A stretch of 41,892 nucleotides of DNA from the NCBI GenBank assembly GCA_934292725.1, contig CAKQXY010000035.1, positions 1-41,892 of the forward strand, given 5' to 3'. The position numbers and the translations under genes were made by a program. The first letter of the stretch is position 1; the number at the start of each line of letters is the position of its first letter. The notes below the pieces were generated by a model. It made no database searches and was not told the DNA's origin. It saw only the letters and a list, made by a program, of their open reading frames with translations. Positions 1 to 7,801 of the stretch are shown here, piece after piece. Source of the stretch: an uncultured Lachnospiraceae bacterium. Lineage in GTDB: Bacteria; Bacillota; Clostridia; Lachnospirales; Lachnospiraceae.

Positions 1-22
1 CTATACACTTCCTCGTTGCCTA

Positions 23-67
23 GGTGTGTTCGGGACTTACACCCGTTAGAGCGCGCCCATGGCGCGC
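23..67. repeat. Two adjacent small stem-loops of unknown role
   Basis: GGTGT at 23-27 pairs with ACACC at 39-43, and GCGCGCC at 51-57 pairs perfectly with GGCGCGC at 61-67 across a 3-base loop. The stretch is more GC-rich than its surroundings and lies downstream of the fucosidase gene. It is cut by the window edge, so whether it belongs to a larger repeat cannot be seen. Confidence 0.35.
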
Positions 68-78
68 AAACTAATAAG

Positions 79-100
79 AAGGAGTGCCTAAGCACCCCTT
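79..100 (-). terminator. Probable rho-independent terminator of the fucosidase gene
   Basis: Read on the minus strand, a 9-bp stem with one mismatch (79-87 with 92-100) and a 4-base loop is followed by a moderately T-rich tail (TTCTTATTAG). It starts 24 bases after the fucosidase stop codon. The weak T-tract lowers certainty. Confidence 0.5.
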
Positions 101-123
101 CCAAAATCTGCGTATTGCTACAA

Positions 124-1596
124 TCAGTCAATCGTAATACGGAACACAATTGGCTTATCACTCTCCACTCCACACTCAATATGAAGACCTTCCTCGTCTC
201 TTGTCCAAGCAAGCTCTCCTTCTTTGCCAAGCACCTCTACTTTACGAATGATTCCGCTGAAGTTTGCCTTCTTACTTGCATCCTGAATGCCAAGTGATTT
301 AATACAGTATGTATGGTCTGCGCTGCATTTTAATACAGTTGCATACAATTTTCCATTTGCGGTTGTGAAACGAAAATCCTGTGAGGTAAAGTTTTTCTTA
401 ATACCATCTGAGAACTGGCCTTCCACAATTTCTGTTGGACCCTCTGCTGCTTTTCGCCATATCTTGGCATCATAAATTGCCTCATTATTTACCTTAAGCC
501 AGCTTCCTATTTCTCTTAATACATGCTGATCCTCTTTTGATATGGTTCCATCTGATTTTGGTCCCACATTTAAGAGCATACGGCCATTCTTACTTACAAT
601 ATCGACAAGATCGCAAATTAAATCTGTCGGATTTTTAAACTGATTATTTTCTGTATAGCACCATGAATTTAATGCAATTGCTGTATCTGTCTGCCACAAA
701 TATGGCTTAACCTCTGCAAACTGACCTCTCTCTACATCCGGCACTGCTGTTCCAAATAAAAACGCATCATGCTTATAATTAATAACTGCACCAGTTCCCC
801 ATTCTGCTGCACGATTATAATAATAAGCTGCCAGCTTCTTTAAATATGGCTTTGCAGATGCGTGCTGAATCCACCAGTCAAAATATAAAATCTGCGGATG
901 GTAACGGTCAATAATTTCACAAGTACGTACCAGCCAATCCTCCAAAAATTCCTTTGTCGGTGTTGGCTCACTGTTAATATCGTGATGATCTGCCTCTTTC
1001 ATTGCCGGCCAATAGAAGTCACCGCGCTCCATAGGTTCCTTAATGTCACTTTCAAATTCTTTTCCATGACCCATAAAGAACCAATGCTCAATACGATGTG
1101 TAGATGCACCCATGCGCATGCCCTTTTGGTTGCAGCTTCTGCCAAGCTCACCTAATACATCACGCTTTGGTCCCATTTCATAAGCATTCCAATGAGAGAT
1201 CTCACTCTTGTACATTTGGAATCCATCATGATGTTCTGCAACTGGGACAACATATTGTGCACCTGCTTCTTCAAATAATGATGCCCATGCATCTGGATCA
1301 AACTTATCTGCCGTAAACATTGGAATGAAATCCTTATAGCCAAACTCACTATGCTTTCCATATGTCTTAATATGGTGCTCATATTCTGGCGAACCCTGAA
1401 TATACATGTTGCGGGAATACCACTCATTTCCAAATGCCGGCACACTATACACGCCCCAATGAATAAAAATTCCAAACTTTTTCTTCTGGTACCAATCTGG
1501 TGCCTGATACTGTGATAATGATTCCCAGGTATCCTTATAAGGACCTTTTTCAATTACCTCATCAATTCTTTCTAAATAAGGTTTCATGTCATACAT
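124..1596 (-). CDS. Alpha-L-fucosidase, glycoside hydrolase family 29
   Basis: Retaining exo-enzyme that removes alpha-linked L-fucose from glycans such as mucin or milk and plant oligosaccharides. The 490-residue protein shows the GH29 barrel signatures: FGIFIHWGVYSVPAFGNEWY near the N terminus, the AEHHDGFQMY segment, and ILYFDWW, whose aspartate matches the family nucleophile. The C-terminal 120 residues form the usual beta-rich domain. No signal peptide is visible, so it probably acts in the cytoplasm on imported oligosaccharides. The start is set by AGGAGG eight bases before the ATG. It has a TTGAAT-17-TATAAT promoter and is divergent from an AraC-type regulator that probably controls it (inference from position). 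Linkage preference cannot be read from sequence. Confidence 0.93.
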   Translation of the reverse strand: MYDMKPYLERIDEVIEKGPYKDTWESLSQYQAPDWYQKKKFGIFIHWGVYSVPAFGNEWYSRNMYIQGSPEYEHHIKTYGKHSEFGYKDFIPMFTADKFDPDAWASLFEEAGAQYVVPVAEHHDGFQMYKSEISHWNAYEMGPKRDVLGELGRSCNQKGMRMGASTHRIEHWFFMGHGKEFESDIKEPMERGDFYWPAMKEADHHDINSEPTPTKEFLEDWLVRTCEIIDRYHPQILYFDWWIQHASAKPYLKKLAAYYYNRAAEWGTGAVINYKHDAFLFGTAVPDVERGQFAEVKPYLWQTDTAIALNSWCYTENNQFKNPTDLICDLVDIVSKNGRMLLNVGPKSDGTISKEDQHVLREIGSWLKVNNEAIYDAKIWRKAAEGPTEIVEGQFSDGIKKNFTSQDFRFTTANGKLYATVLKCSADHTYCIKSLGIQDASKKANFSGIIRKVEVLGKEGELAWTRDEEGLHIECGVESDKPIVFRITID

Positions 1597-1644
1597 AAAA
1601 TATGCCTCCTTTTATCCGTTTTGCTTTTCTAAGCTGCTATCTGC

Positions 1645-1673
1645 ATTATAAAAAAAGCTGCCTGCATATTCAA
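1645..1673 (-). promoter_or_regulatory. Sigma-A promoter of the fucosidase gene
   Basis: On the minus strand, TTGAAT (1668-1673) and TATAAT (1645-1650) are separated by exactly 17 bases, about 50 bases before the fucosidase start. It lies back to back with the araC-type gene promoter, leaving about 50 bases between the two -35 boxes for a shared regulator. Confidence 0.65.
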
Positions 1674-1725
1674 GACAATGCTATGACCTGTTTTTGAAAT
1701 TGATGTCGTGTTTTCGCATTTTTTA

Positions 1726-1754
1726 TTGACAAAAATCATAATTTCTGACATACT
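1726..1754 (+). promoter_or_regulatory. Sigma-A promoter of the AraC-family regulator
   Basis: TTGACA (1726-1731), a 17-base spacer and CATACT (1749-1754). The predicted start site falls just before the AAAGGAGG ribosome binding site, giving a short leader and supporting the internal ATG at 1777 as the true start. Confidence 0.6.
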
Positions 1755-1776
1755 GGCGACAAAAGGAGGCAGTTTT

Positions 1777-2703
1777 ATGCATTTAAATCATCTTTCCTAC
1801 CGTTTTTCAATTGATAATGCGCATTTTCGTGTTTCTATGTTATCAGACGGTGTAATTAATTATGTTATCCCTGGGCACAGCCATGCAAAGGACTGTTATG
1901 AGATTCACTGCATCACAGATGGCAATGGAAGCATTCTTTTAAATAATACACGATTTCCTGTCGCAGCAGGCAGCGTATATGTAACAGGACCTCATGTTTT
2001 TCACGAACAAACGCCAGATCATGCACATCCTATGACAGAAATGTGTGTCTACATGCAGCTTATCGCATCATCAGATCAGCATGATGATACACTTTTTGAC
2101 AAACATTTTGTGCAGTCATTCTTACAGCAGACATGTTGGATTGGAACTGATACTACAGGTATTCTCCCAATTATGAAACAAATCTTTTCAGAAGCAGCTA
2201 TGCCTGCTCTTGTCGGTCACCAAGCCTACATGTCAGGTCTGTTTATGCAGCTTTTTTGTCTTCTTGTTCGCTGCTATCAGACAAATCCCAATACACCTGC
2301 GATGCCACAGCCGCAAAGACAAATAACACAAAATGAAGCAACTCAAGATCAGACTAATTTACATCAAAATGCGCTGTCTCCTCTTGCCATTGAGGAAGCT
2401 TTTTTAAACAATTATAAAAGCATCACACTTTCTGATCTGGCGTCTGTCTTCCACATCTCTACAAGACAGCTGCAGCGCCTGATTCAAAAACAGTATGGCA
2501 CTACATTCCAGAAAAAAAGGACACAGGCGCGCATCAGCGCTGCCTGCATCCTCTTAAAAACTACATCCTGCTCTCTCAGCGAAATCGCAGAACAAACAGG
2601 ATACTCATCGCCAGAACATTTTTCCTATGCCTTTCGTCAGCAGATTGGCTGCACACCAGGCACTTATCGAAAAAGAAGCAATACAAAAACCCCGAAGACA
2701 TAA
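1777..2703 (+). CDS. AraC-family transcriptional regulator, cupin sensor domain
   Basis: Predicted sugar-responsive activator of 308 residues. The N-terminal third looks like an AraC-type cupin: it has histidines in GHSHAKDCYEIHCI and a later PHVFHEQTP segment. The C-terminal 95 residues carry two helix-turn-helix units (ITLSDLASVFHISTRQLQRL and SLSEIAEQTGYSSPEHFSYA), ending in the family signature GCTPGTYRKRS. The reading frame extends 23 codons upstream, but those overlap the promoter, while ATG 1777 follows AAAGGAGG at good spacing. Being divergent from the GH29 gene, it most likely regulates fucosidase expression. That link and the effector are inferences. The last codons overlap a bidirectional terminator. 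Confidence 0.88.
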   Translation: MHLNHLSYRFSIDNAHFRVSMLSDGVINYVIPGHSHAKDCYEIHCITDGNGSILLNNTRFPVAAGSVYVTGPHVFHEQTPDHAHPMTEMCVYMQLIASSDQHDDTLFDKHFVQSFLQQTCWIGTDTTGILPIMKQIFSEAAMPALVGHQAYMSGLFMQLFCLLVRCYQTNPNTPAMPQPQRQITQNEATQDQTNLHQNALSPLAIEEAFLNNYKSITLSDLASVFHISTRQLQRLIQKQYGTTFQKKRTQARISAACILLKTTSCSLSEIAEQTGYSSPEHFSYAFRQQIGCTPGTYRKRSNTKTPKT

Positions 2704-2720
2704 TTGCCTTCGGGGTTTTT
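2685..2720. terminator. Bidirectional terminator between araC-type gene and rnpB
   Basis: AAAAACCCCGAAG (2685-2697) pairs with CTTCGGGGTTTTT (2708-2720). The stem is flanked by A and T runs, so it gives a U-tract in both directions. It serves the regulator on the plus strand (overlapping its stop codon) and rnpB on the minus strand. Confidence 0.85.
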
Positions 2721-2726
2721 GTACAC

Positions 2727-3075
2727 GGTTTGACCAGAACGATAAGCCGGGTTATGTCTGGAGTGATCATCTATCTAGTCCTGATGTTGCCACCAGGCTC
2801 AAGCGACCTACCCGAAAGCCGGCGGGCAACCGTATGCTTTCTGTTCGGTCTTGCTTCGGATGGGGTTTACACAGCCTTCTCTGTTACCAGACAAGCGGTA
2901 GTCTCTTACACTGCCTTTTCACCCTTACCCTTGCGGGCGGTTATTTTCTGTTGCACTTTCCTGGGAGTCACCTCCACCGGACGTTATCCGGCATCCTGCC
3001 CTATGAAGCCCGGACTTTCCTCACCTGCAGCCTTTCGTTTCTGCAGCCGCGATCACTTGTCCTGCTCAAACCATG
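2727..3075 (-). ncRNA. rnpB: RNase P RNA, bacterial class A
   Basis: Catalytic RNA of RNase P, which cleaves 5' leaders from pre-tRNAs. On the minus strand it begins with GGTTTGAGCAGGAC and contains the universally conserved GAGGAAAGTCCGGGCT core (3007-3022). It ends with the conserved CATAACCCGGCTTA segment (about 2742-2755). The 5' GGTTTGA pairs with 3' TCAAACC, closing helix P1. Length is about 349 bases. A promoter at 3083-3110 and the terminator at 2685-2720 delimit it. Ends are approximate to a few bases. Long open frames across this stretch on either strand are not genes. Confidence 0.96.
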
Positions 3076-3082
3076 CCTAACC

Positions 3083-3110
3083 ATTTTACCACATTTTTTG
3101 AATTTGTAAA
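3083..3110 (-). promoter_or_regulatory. rnpB promoter
   Basis: On the minus strand TTTACA (3105-3110), 16-base spacer, TAAAAT (3083-3088). The predicted start site, about 7 bases further on, coincides with the 5' end of the RNase P RNA. Confidence 0.75.
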
Positions 3111-3139
3111 GTGTTTTTTTGCGAACGGGTATACCATTA

Positions 3140-3334
3140 TTACAGTTCACTGGACAGTTCACGGGACGCCCATTCGCAAAACCGCACGTTCCGTGCGTCG
3201 TTGCTAATCGCAAACAAAGTTTGCGTGCAACTTTGTTTTGCTCATGAACGGGCGTCCACTTCGTCCTGCTGATCTGTCAAATCTTCATGCAAGCATGAGA
3301 TTTATCCAGATCTAACAGGACGAGTGAACTGTAA
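3140..3334. mobile_element. MITE-like palindromic element, 195 bp, 12-bp perfect inverted ends
   Basis: The ends TTACAGTTCACT (3140-3151) and AGTGAACTGTAA (3323-3334) are perfect inverted repeats. Inside are nested inverted pairs: GGACGCCC (3164-3171) with GGGCGTCC (3250-3257); a 6-bp hairpin at 3183-3197; a 7-bp hairpin at 3209-3225; and CGTCCTG (3262-3268) with CAGGACG (3316-3322), enclosing GATCTG/CAGATC and TCATGC/GCATGA. ATTA occurs directly outside both ends (3136-3139 and 3335-3338), as a 4-bp target duplication would. It encodes no protein. It could also act as a terminator for the nucleoside kinase gene. The alternative is a non-mobile structured spacer; AT-rich flanks make ATTA weak evidence alone. 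Confidence 0.6.
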
Positions 3335-3335
3335 A

Positions 3336-5021
3336 TTACACATTAAAGCAGCTTCCGCCGATAAACTCTCTTAAAATTGAGTTGATCGGAATTTTCTGGC
3401 TGTCAATACCTACAAAATAGTCAAAGAATTTAAGCAGGCGTTTTGCCTCTGAATATTCTGGTGCGTTTCTGTCTATTCCAAATAACAGCGGCTCTGCATA
3501 TGGCTTTAATACAGCCAATTCATAAATAAGAGCGGAATTAAACACAACATCTGCTGTTTCCTGATATGGGAAAATATTTTTTTCTTCACCTTTTCTTACA
3601 TTATTCCACATCGCAATCGTATCTTGTGCTGATGCACCTCTCGTTCTTGCGTCGCGAACCATACGGCGAATCAGACGACCATCTGTAGTTGGGATTCTAT
3701 TGTGCTCATCAATATTTAACTGTGTAAGTGCACTGATATAAATACGGAAAATTGATTCCTTTGGCAATAGCGGATAAAGCTTTTCATTCAGGCAATGGAT
3801 TCCCTCTATAACAAGAATATCTTCCGGACCAAGTCTTAAGAAATTGCCCTTATATTCGCGGCGGCCTGTAACAAAATTGTAGGTCGGCATGGAAACTGTC
3901 TTTCCCTGCAGCAAATCTTCCATATCCTGATTAAATTGCGCCACATCAATGCACTCAAGATCTTCATAATTATAATTTCCATCTGCATCTTTTGGGCTTT
4001 TTTCGCGATCAACGAAATAGTTGTCCACACCAATTGGATGAGGACGAAGTCCTGCTGCCTTTAACTGCACCGACAGACGATAGGAAAAGGTTGTCTTTCC
4101 TGATGAAGACGGACCAGCAATAAGGATGATTTTTTTCTGCTGATCCTTTGCAATCGCATCTGCAATCTGCGCCATTCTTTTTTCCATCAGCGCTTCCTGC
4201 ACTAAAATCAGATCCGTAATATCTCTGCAGGAAGATTTTTTATTTGTCTTTCCCGTAATCAGCTCATTAAGCTCACCTACTGTGGCAACGCCAAGTTCCT
4301 CTCCCCACTTACCAGTCTCTCTCATAACCTTAAAAAGCTTATGCTGCGGCTCAAATTCAGGAATCACCTCTGGTGCTTCCCTGACTGGCATTTGAAGCAC
4401 GAAACCATCCTCATAAGAATACAGCTTAAAATACTTTAAATAGCCTGTAGACGGCACCATATACCCATAATAATAGTCTTCCAGGCCATCAAGTGAATAA
4501 ATATTAACCTTTGAAGCACGGCGAAAGCGAAACAATCTTTCCTTATCTGTCATTTTTGCTTTTCCAAACTGCTCTATAGCTGCTTCAGTACTAATGCTGT
4601 ATTTCTCAATTGGATAATTAGCTTCACGCAATGTCTCCATGGCAGACTGAACCTGTTTTAATTCCTCTTCGTCCAAAACAAGTCCCTTATCAAAATGACA
4701 GAATAACCCCTTGCTCAGCGAAAATTCCACCTTTACCTGGTTGCTGCCAAGACGCTCCTTTGAAATAGTATCATTTAATGCTTTTAACAAAAGAAGCACG
4801 ACACTTCTCCTATATGCCATGATTCCAGCCTGACTTTGCGTTGTAAGAAAACTTACATTTGCTCCGTCCTTCATATATTTCCACAGCTCCTGAAGCTTGC
4901 CATTTACTGATGCCAGTACAATATCATGTTCAAACTGTGGCTGCAATGTTCTTGCTAGCTCTAAATATTTTGTGCTGTCTGCGTATTGATACGGCTTTCC
5001 ATCGTAATAAACAGTTATCAT
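3336..5021 (-). CDS. Nucleoside kinase (uridine kinase family) with N-terminal TGS/ThrRS-like domains
   Basis: A 561-residue protein of the uridine kinase/phosphoribulokinase P-loop family, expected to phosphorylate a nucleoside in salvage. Residues 1-60 look like a TGS (ubiquitin-like) domain; residues 60-230 resemble the threonyl-tRNA synthetase second additional domain. Residues about 295-500 are the kinase, with Walker A GPSSSGKT at 303-310, GVDNYFVDRE as the family's substrate-site segment, and ILVIEGIHCLN as the Walker B-like strand. This three-part layout is a known Firmicutes form, about twice the length of ordinary Udk; the substrate has not been defined from sequence. It is the last gene of the dnaG operon. 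Its SD (AGAAAGGAG) lies in the last codons of the preceding gene, so translation is probably coupled. A MITE-like palindrome begins one base beyond its stop codon. Confidence 0.85.
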   Translation of the reverse strand: MITVYYDGKPYQYADSTKYLELARTLQPQFEHDIVLASVNGKLQELWKYMKDGANVSFLTTQSQAGIMAYRRSVVLLLLKALNDTISKERLGSNQVKVEFSLSKGLFCHFDKGLVLDEEELKQVQSAMETLREANYPIEKYSISTEAAIEQFGKAKMTDKERLFRFRRASKVNIYSLDGLEDYYYGYMVPSTGYLKYFKLYSYEDGFVLQMPVREAPEVIPEFEPQHKLFKVMRETGKWGEELGVATVGELNELITGKTNKKSSCRDITDLILVQEALMEKRMAQIADAIAKDQQKKIILIAGPSSSGKTTFSYRLSVQLKAAGLRPHPIGVDNYFVDREKSPKDADGNYNYEDLECIDVAQFNQDMEDLLQGKTVSMPTYNFVTGRREYKGNFLRLGPEDILVIEGIHCLNEKLYPLLPKESIFRIYISALTQLNIDEHNRIPTTDGRLIRRMVRDARTRGASAQDTIAMWNNVRKGEEKNIFPYQETADVVFNSALIYELAVLKPYAEPLLFGIDRNAPEYSEAKRLLKFFDYFVGIDSQKIPINSILREFIGGSCFNV

Positions 5022-5023
5022 TC

Positions 5024-5860
5024 TTACTCCTTTCTGCGTTTAAAAAAACGGCTCTTTCTTTGCGTTGGGATTGTCAAAATTTCAACAGATGAACTCAACA
5101 CCTCTGATAAATACTGTTCAACACACGTCTCAAATATATGTGCTGCTGTCTCACCAGGCAATTCCAGCACTGCTCTGTGCTCACTGCAAGCCTTCATCGC
5201 CTCTTTACTGCTTACGCCGCAGGTAACAATCAATTGAACACCTCGTTCCATGGCAGCCTCTATACTCTTTTCATCTGCCCATACAACAACTGCTACATCT
5301 GAAAATGTAAGTCCATCATCTCTTTTTGAGATATATGCATTTATCCCTTCCAATGAAAATAAATTGCAGATCATGTCTGTAATTTCCTCAATTGACTTTT
5401 TCTTTTTATAATATCCAATTCGTCCTTTACCGCTCTGGCAGACTGTGTCTTCCATTCCTGCATATGCTGCCTGCGGCTCAGTGATATACACGCCAGAAAG
5501 CTCTAATCTTGAGGCAAGCCAATCAGCACTTCCTCCATTACATTTGTCAAAGCTGCTTCCTGTCGCATAACATGCAATATCATGACGCAGCAGCTGCAGC
5601 AAAAGACGTCCCTGATAATTGGTGCTTCCAATTGTTAAAATAGGCTCCTCAATTATGGGCTCGTAAGAAATAATCATATCTGCCTGTGCAGACACAGCGT
5701 AATCTATTGTTTCCTGATCGATGCGATAAGCAACTATAATCGTTGAAACATTTTTATCACTTCTGCCAACTATTAATCCTGTATTTTCTTTTTTATCAGT
5801 CTGTGCCAGTCCTTTTGGAATAAAAAGCTCCAGCTGCTTTTCAATATCACTGCATTTCAT
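5024..5860 (-). CDS. Nif3-like (YbgI/YqfO) protein with altered metal-site residues
   Basis: A 278-residue member of the Nif3 family, which forms hexamers with a dinuclear metal site and is often described as a GTP cyclohydrolase I type 2 homologue of uncertain function. The fold signatures are present: TGLIVGR at the start, ADMIIS before the first ligand pair, and GSSFDKCNGGSADWL in the middle (D105 retained). Other ligand positions differ. The usual HHP is YEP (residues 66-68), and the usual G-H-x3-E near the C terminus reads G-E-T-A-A-H (E237, H241). The start is at 5860, not the longer frame at 5920, because that would overlap trmK and AAAGGCGG precedes the 5860 ATG. Its neighbour trmK commonly precedes nif3 in Firmicutes. 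Confidence 0.85.
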   Translation of the reverse strand: MKCSDIEKQLELFIPKGLAQTDKKENTGLIVGRSDKNVSTIIVAYRIDQETIDYAVSAQADMIISYEPIIEEPILTIGSTNYQGRLLLQLLRHDIACYATGSSFDKCNGGSADWLASRLELSGVYITEPQAAYAGMEDTVCQSGKGRIGYYKKKKSIEEITDMICNLFSLEGINAYISKRDDGLTFSDVAVVVWADEKSIEAAMERGVQLIVTCGVSSKEAMKACSEHRAVLELPGETAAHIFETCVEQYLSEVLSSSVEILTIPTQRKSRFFKRRKE

Positions 5861-5901
5861 ATATGTATCATCCGCCTTTCTTAATTTATAACTAATCAGA
5901 A

Positions 5902-6618
5902 CTATGCAAAGCAACCACAATCGTATACTAACTGTCTGCGTTTTTTCAGACAGGTGATATCATGATGCAGCTGTGCAATTCGCTGCGCAGCACGATCGTT
6001 TTCTGGTGCCTGCTTCATTTTCTCAAGGATCTGCTCATATTGTCTTTCTTCCTTTTCAAGATATGCCAAAAATGTCTTTATATCGTCCTTACAGATATCT
6101 TTTCCGTAACGATACTCTTCCTCTGACCACTCTCTTTCATCTTTTTTTACAAGAACATGAAAAATAAAATAATATTTCCCCTCATCACAAATCATATGCT
6201 CATACTCAATCAAATAACCATTTGATACAAGATAGCGGCGCACATCAAAAAGTTCTGACTGCGGTGACAAAATCAATTCTTTAAAGCTTTTTGCTGTCTG
6301 CTCCTCATCCTGCAGCAAACGCATCATCAAAATGCCGCCAATTCCCGACATAATTAATGAATCTGCCTCATCTGGCTTTATATTTGCCAATCCATCAGAC
6401 AGCCTTGTTTGTATTTTTTCTTCTAATCTATGCTCTTTTATATGCTCCTTTGCGCGCGAAAGCGGGCCTGGACGCACATCTGCAGCAACAGCCAAAGGTG
6501 ATGTGCCTGACTCTACGAGAAAAATCGGCACAAAACCATGGTCACAGCCAACATCCGCAGCGCGGTTTCCCTTTGTCACCATGGATGCAACTGTTTCCAA
6601 TCTCTTTGATAATTTCAT
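5902..6618 (-). CDS. trmK: tRNA (adenine22-N1)-methyltransferase TrmK
   Basis: Class I SAM-dependent methyltransferase that makes m1A22 in the D-arm of tRNAs. The 238-residue protein has the SAM-binding signature RAADVGCDHGFVPIFLVES (residues about 19-37), the acidic VAADVRPGPL strand end and the family's SLIMSGIGGILMMRLL active-site segment. A helical C-terminal tail rich in K, E and R follows, as in B. subtilis TrmK (YqfN). It sits between rpoD and the nif3-like gene in the usual Firmicutes order. The nearest Shine-Dalgarno-like sequence (AGAGG) is about 15 bases upstream, further than normal, so initiation may be weak. Confidence 0.93.
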   Translation of the reverse strand: MKLSKRLETVASMVTKGNRAADVGCDHGFVPIFLVESGTSPLAVAADVRPGPLSRAKEHIKEHRLEEKIQTRLSDGLANIKPDEADSLIMSGIGGILMMRLLQDEEQTAKSFKELILSPQSELFDVRRYLVSNGYLIEYEHMICDEGKYYFIFHVLVKKDEREWSEEEYRYGKDICKDDIKTFLAYLEKEERQYEQILEKMKQAPENDRAAQRIAQLHHDITCLKKRRQLVYDCGCFA

Positions 6619-6660
6619 ACGTATATTTTATTTCCTCTCTATATTTTATTTCTGTACATA

Positions 6661-7743
6661 TCACTCTAAATAATCTCTTAATTTGCGACTTCTTGTAGGA
6701 TGCTTTAACTTTCTAAGCGCCTTTGCCTCAATTTGACGAATACGTTCTCTTGTCACATGAAAGATCTGCCCGACCTCCTCAAGTGTTCTTGCCCTGCCAT
6801 CTGTCAGTCCATAGCGAAGACGAAGCACCTCTTCCTCTCTGCGTGTAAGTGTGCTAAGCGCTTCAGAAAGCTGCTCATTTAATAAAATACGTGTTGTCTC
6901 TTCAAGCGGAATCATTGAACCGCAGTCCTGAATAAAATCGCCTAAATGCGTTTCTTCCTCTTCTCCAATTGGCATTTCAAGAGATACTGGTTCCATATTC
7001 ATACGAATAGCATCACTTACTTTTTCTACTGGAAGATCAAGTGCTTGTGCAATCTCTTTAATGCTTGGCTCTCTTCCAAGCTCCTGCACCATACTTCGTG
7101 ACTTTCGGATGATACGATTCATGTTTTCTACCATGTGCACTGGAATCCTTATCGTTCTTGCCTGATCGGCAATTGCACGCGTAACCGCCTGACGAATCCA
7201 CCAAGTAGCATATGTTGAAAATTTATATCCCTTTGTATAATCAAATTTTTCAACTGCTTTCATCAAACCAAGATTTCCCTCTTGGATTAAATCAAGGAGT
7301 GCAAGCCCACACCCATTATAATGCTTGGCCACACTGACGACAAGACGAAGGTTAGCCTCAGCAAGCCTTCTTTGTGCCTCTTCATCTCCTAGAGAAGCCT
7401 GCTTTGCAAGCTCTGTCTCTTCCTCTGCATCTAGTAGCGGCACCTTCCCGATATCTTTCATATAAAGCTTTATTGGCTCATCCTCATCATAATAAGTGCT
7501 TTCTTGCGTATCTATATCCTCTTCTTCCTCCTGACCAATTGAGATCAGGCTGCGTCCGAGAAGCTCTGTCACATGATCTAATCCCTTCTCTGTACGCATG
7601 GCTTCTGGAAATTTTTCCTCAATCTGAGAAAGTGCCACAAAACCTCCCTGTGTCTTTCCCAGACGAATCAATTCCATTACTCTTTTGTCAGATTCTAACT
7701 TTTTCATTTCAATGTCTGCCTTCATTTTCATGTCTGCCTTCAT
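6661..7743 (-). CDS. rpoD: RNA polymerase primary sigma factor RpoD/SigA
   Basis: Housekeeping sigma-70 factor of 360 residues. A short region 1.1 is followed by region 1.2 (DEPIKLYMKDIGKVPLLDAE). Region 2 includes ANLRLVVSVAKHY, LDLIQEGNLGLMKAVEKFDY and FSTYATWWIRQAVTRAI for -10 recognition, region 3 follows, and region 4 carries the LEEVGQIFHVTRERIRQIEA helix-turn-helix for -35 binding. It lies directly after dnaG, the classic macromolecular-synthesis arrangement. The N terminus is uncertain: two 18-bp tandem copies of an ATGAAGGCAGACAT unit (7708-7743) give three in-frame ATGs, and AAGGCAG inside each copy could serve as Shine-Dalgarno for the next. True starts at 7725 or 7707 are possible. 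Confidence 0.96.
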   Translation of the reverse strand: MKADMKMKADIEMKKLESDKRVMELIRLGKTQGGFVALSQIEEKFPEAMRTEKGLDHVTELLGRSLISIGQEEEEDIDTQESTYYDEDEPIKLYMKDIGKVPLLDAEEETELAKQASLGDEEAQRRLAEANLRLVVSVAKHYNGCGLALLDLIQEGNLGLMKAVEKFDYTKGYKFSTYATWWIRQAVTRAIADQARTIRIPVHMVENMNRIIRKSRSMVQELGREPSIKEIAQALDLPVEKVSDAIRMNMEPVSLEMPIGEEEETHLGDFIQDCGSMIPLEETTRILLNEQLSEALSTLTRREEEVLRLRYGLTDGRARTLEEVGQIFHVTRERIRQIEAKALRKLKHPTRSRKLRDYLE

Positions 7744-7801
7744 TCTGCCCGCAGGCTTTTTTGTTTTATTCGTTATGATATCTGACTATATTGTTGCCTT
7801 A

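Noticed and set aside
2627..3109. Long plus-strand frames across the rnpB region
   Set aside because: They lie over a highly conserved RNase P RNA with its own promoter and terminator; the proteins have no recognisable features.
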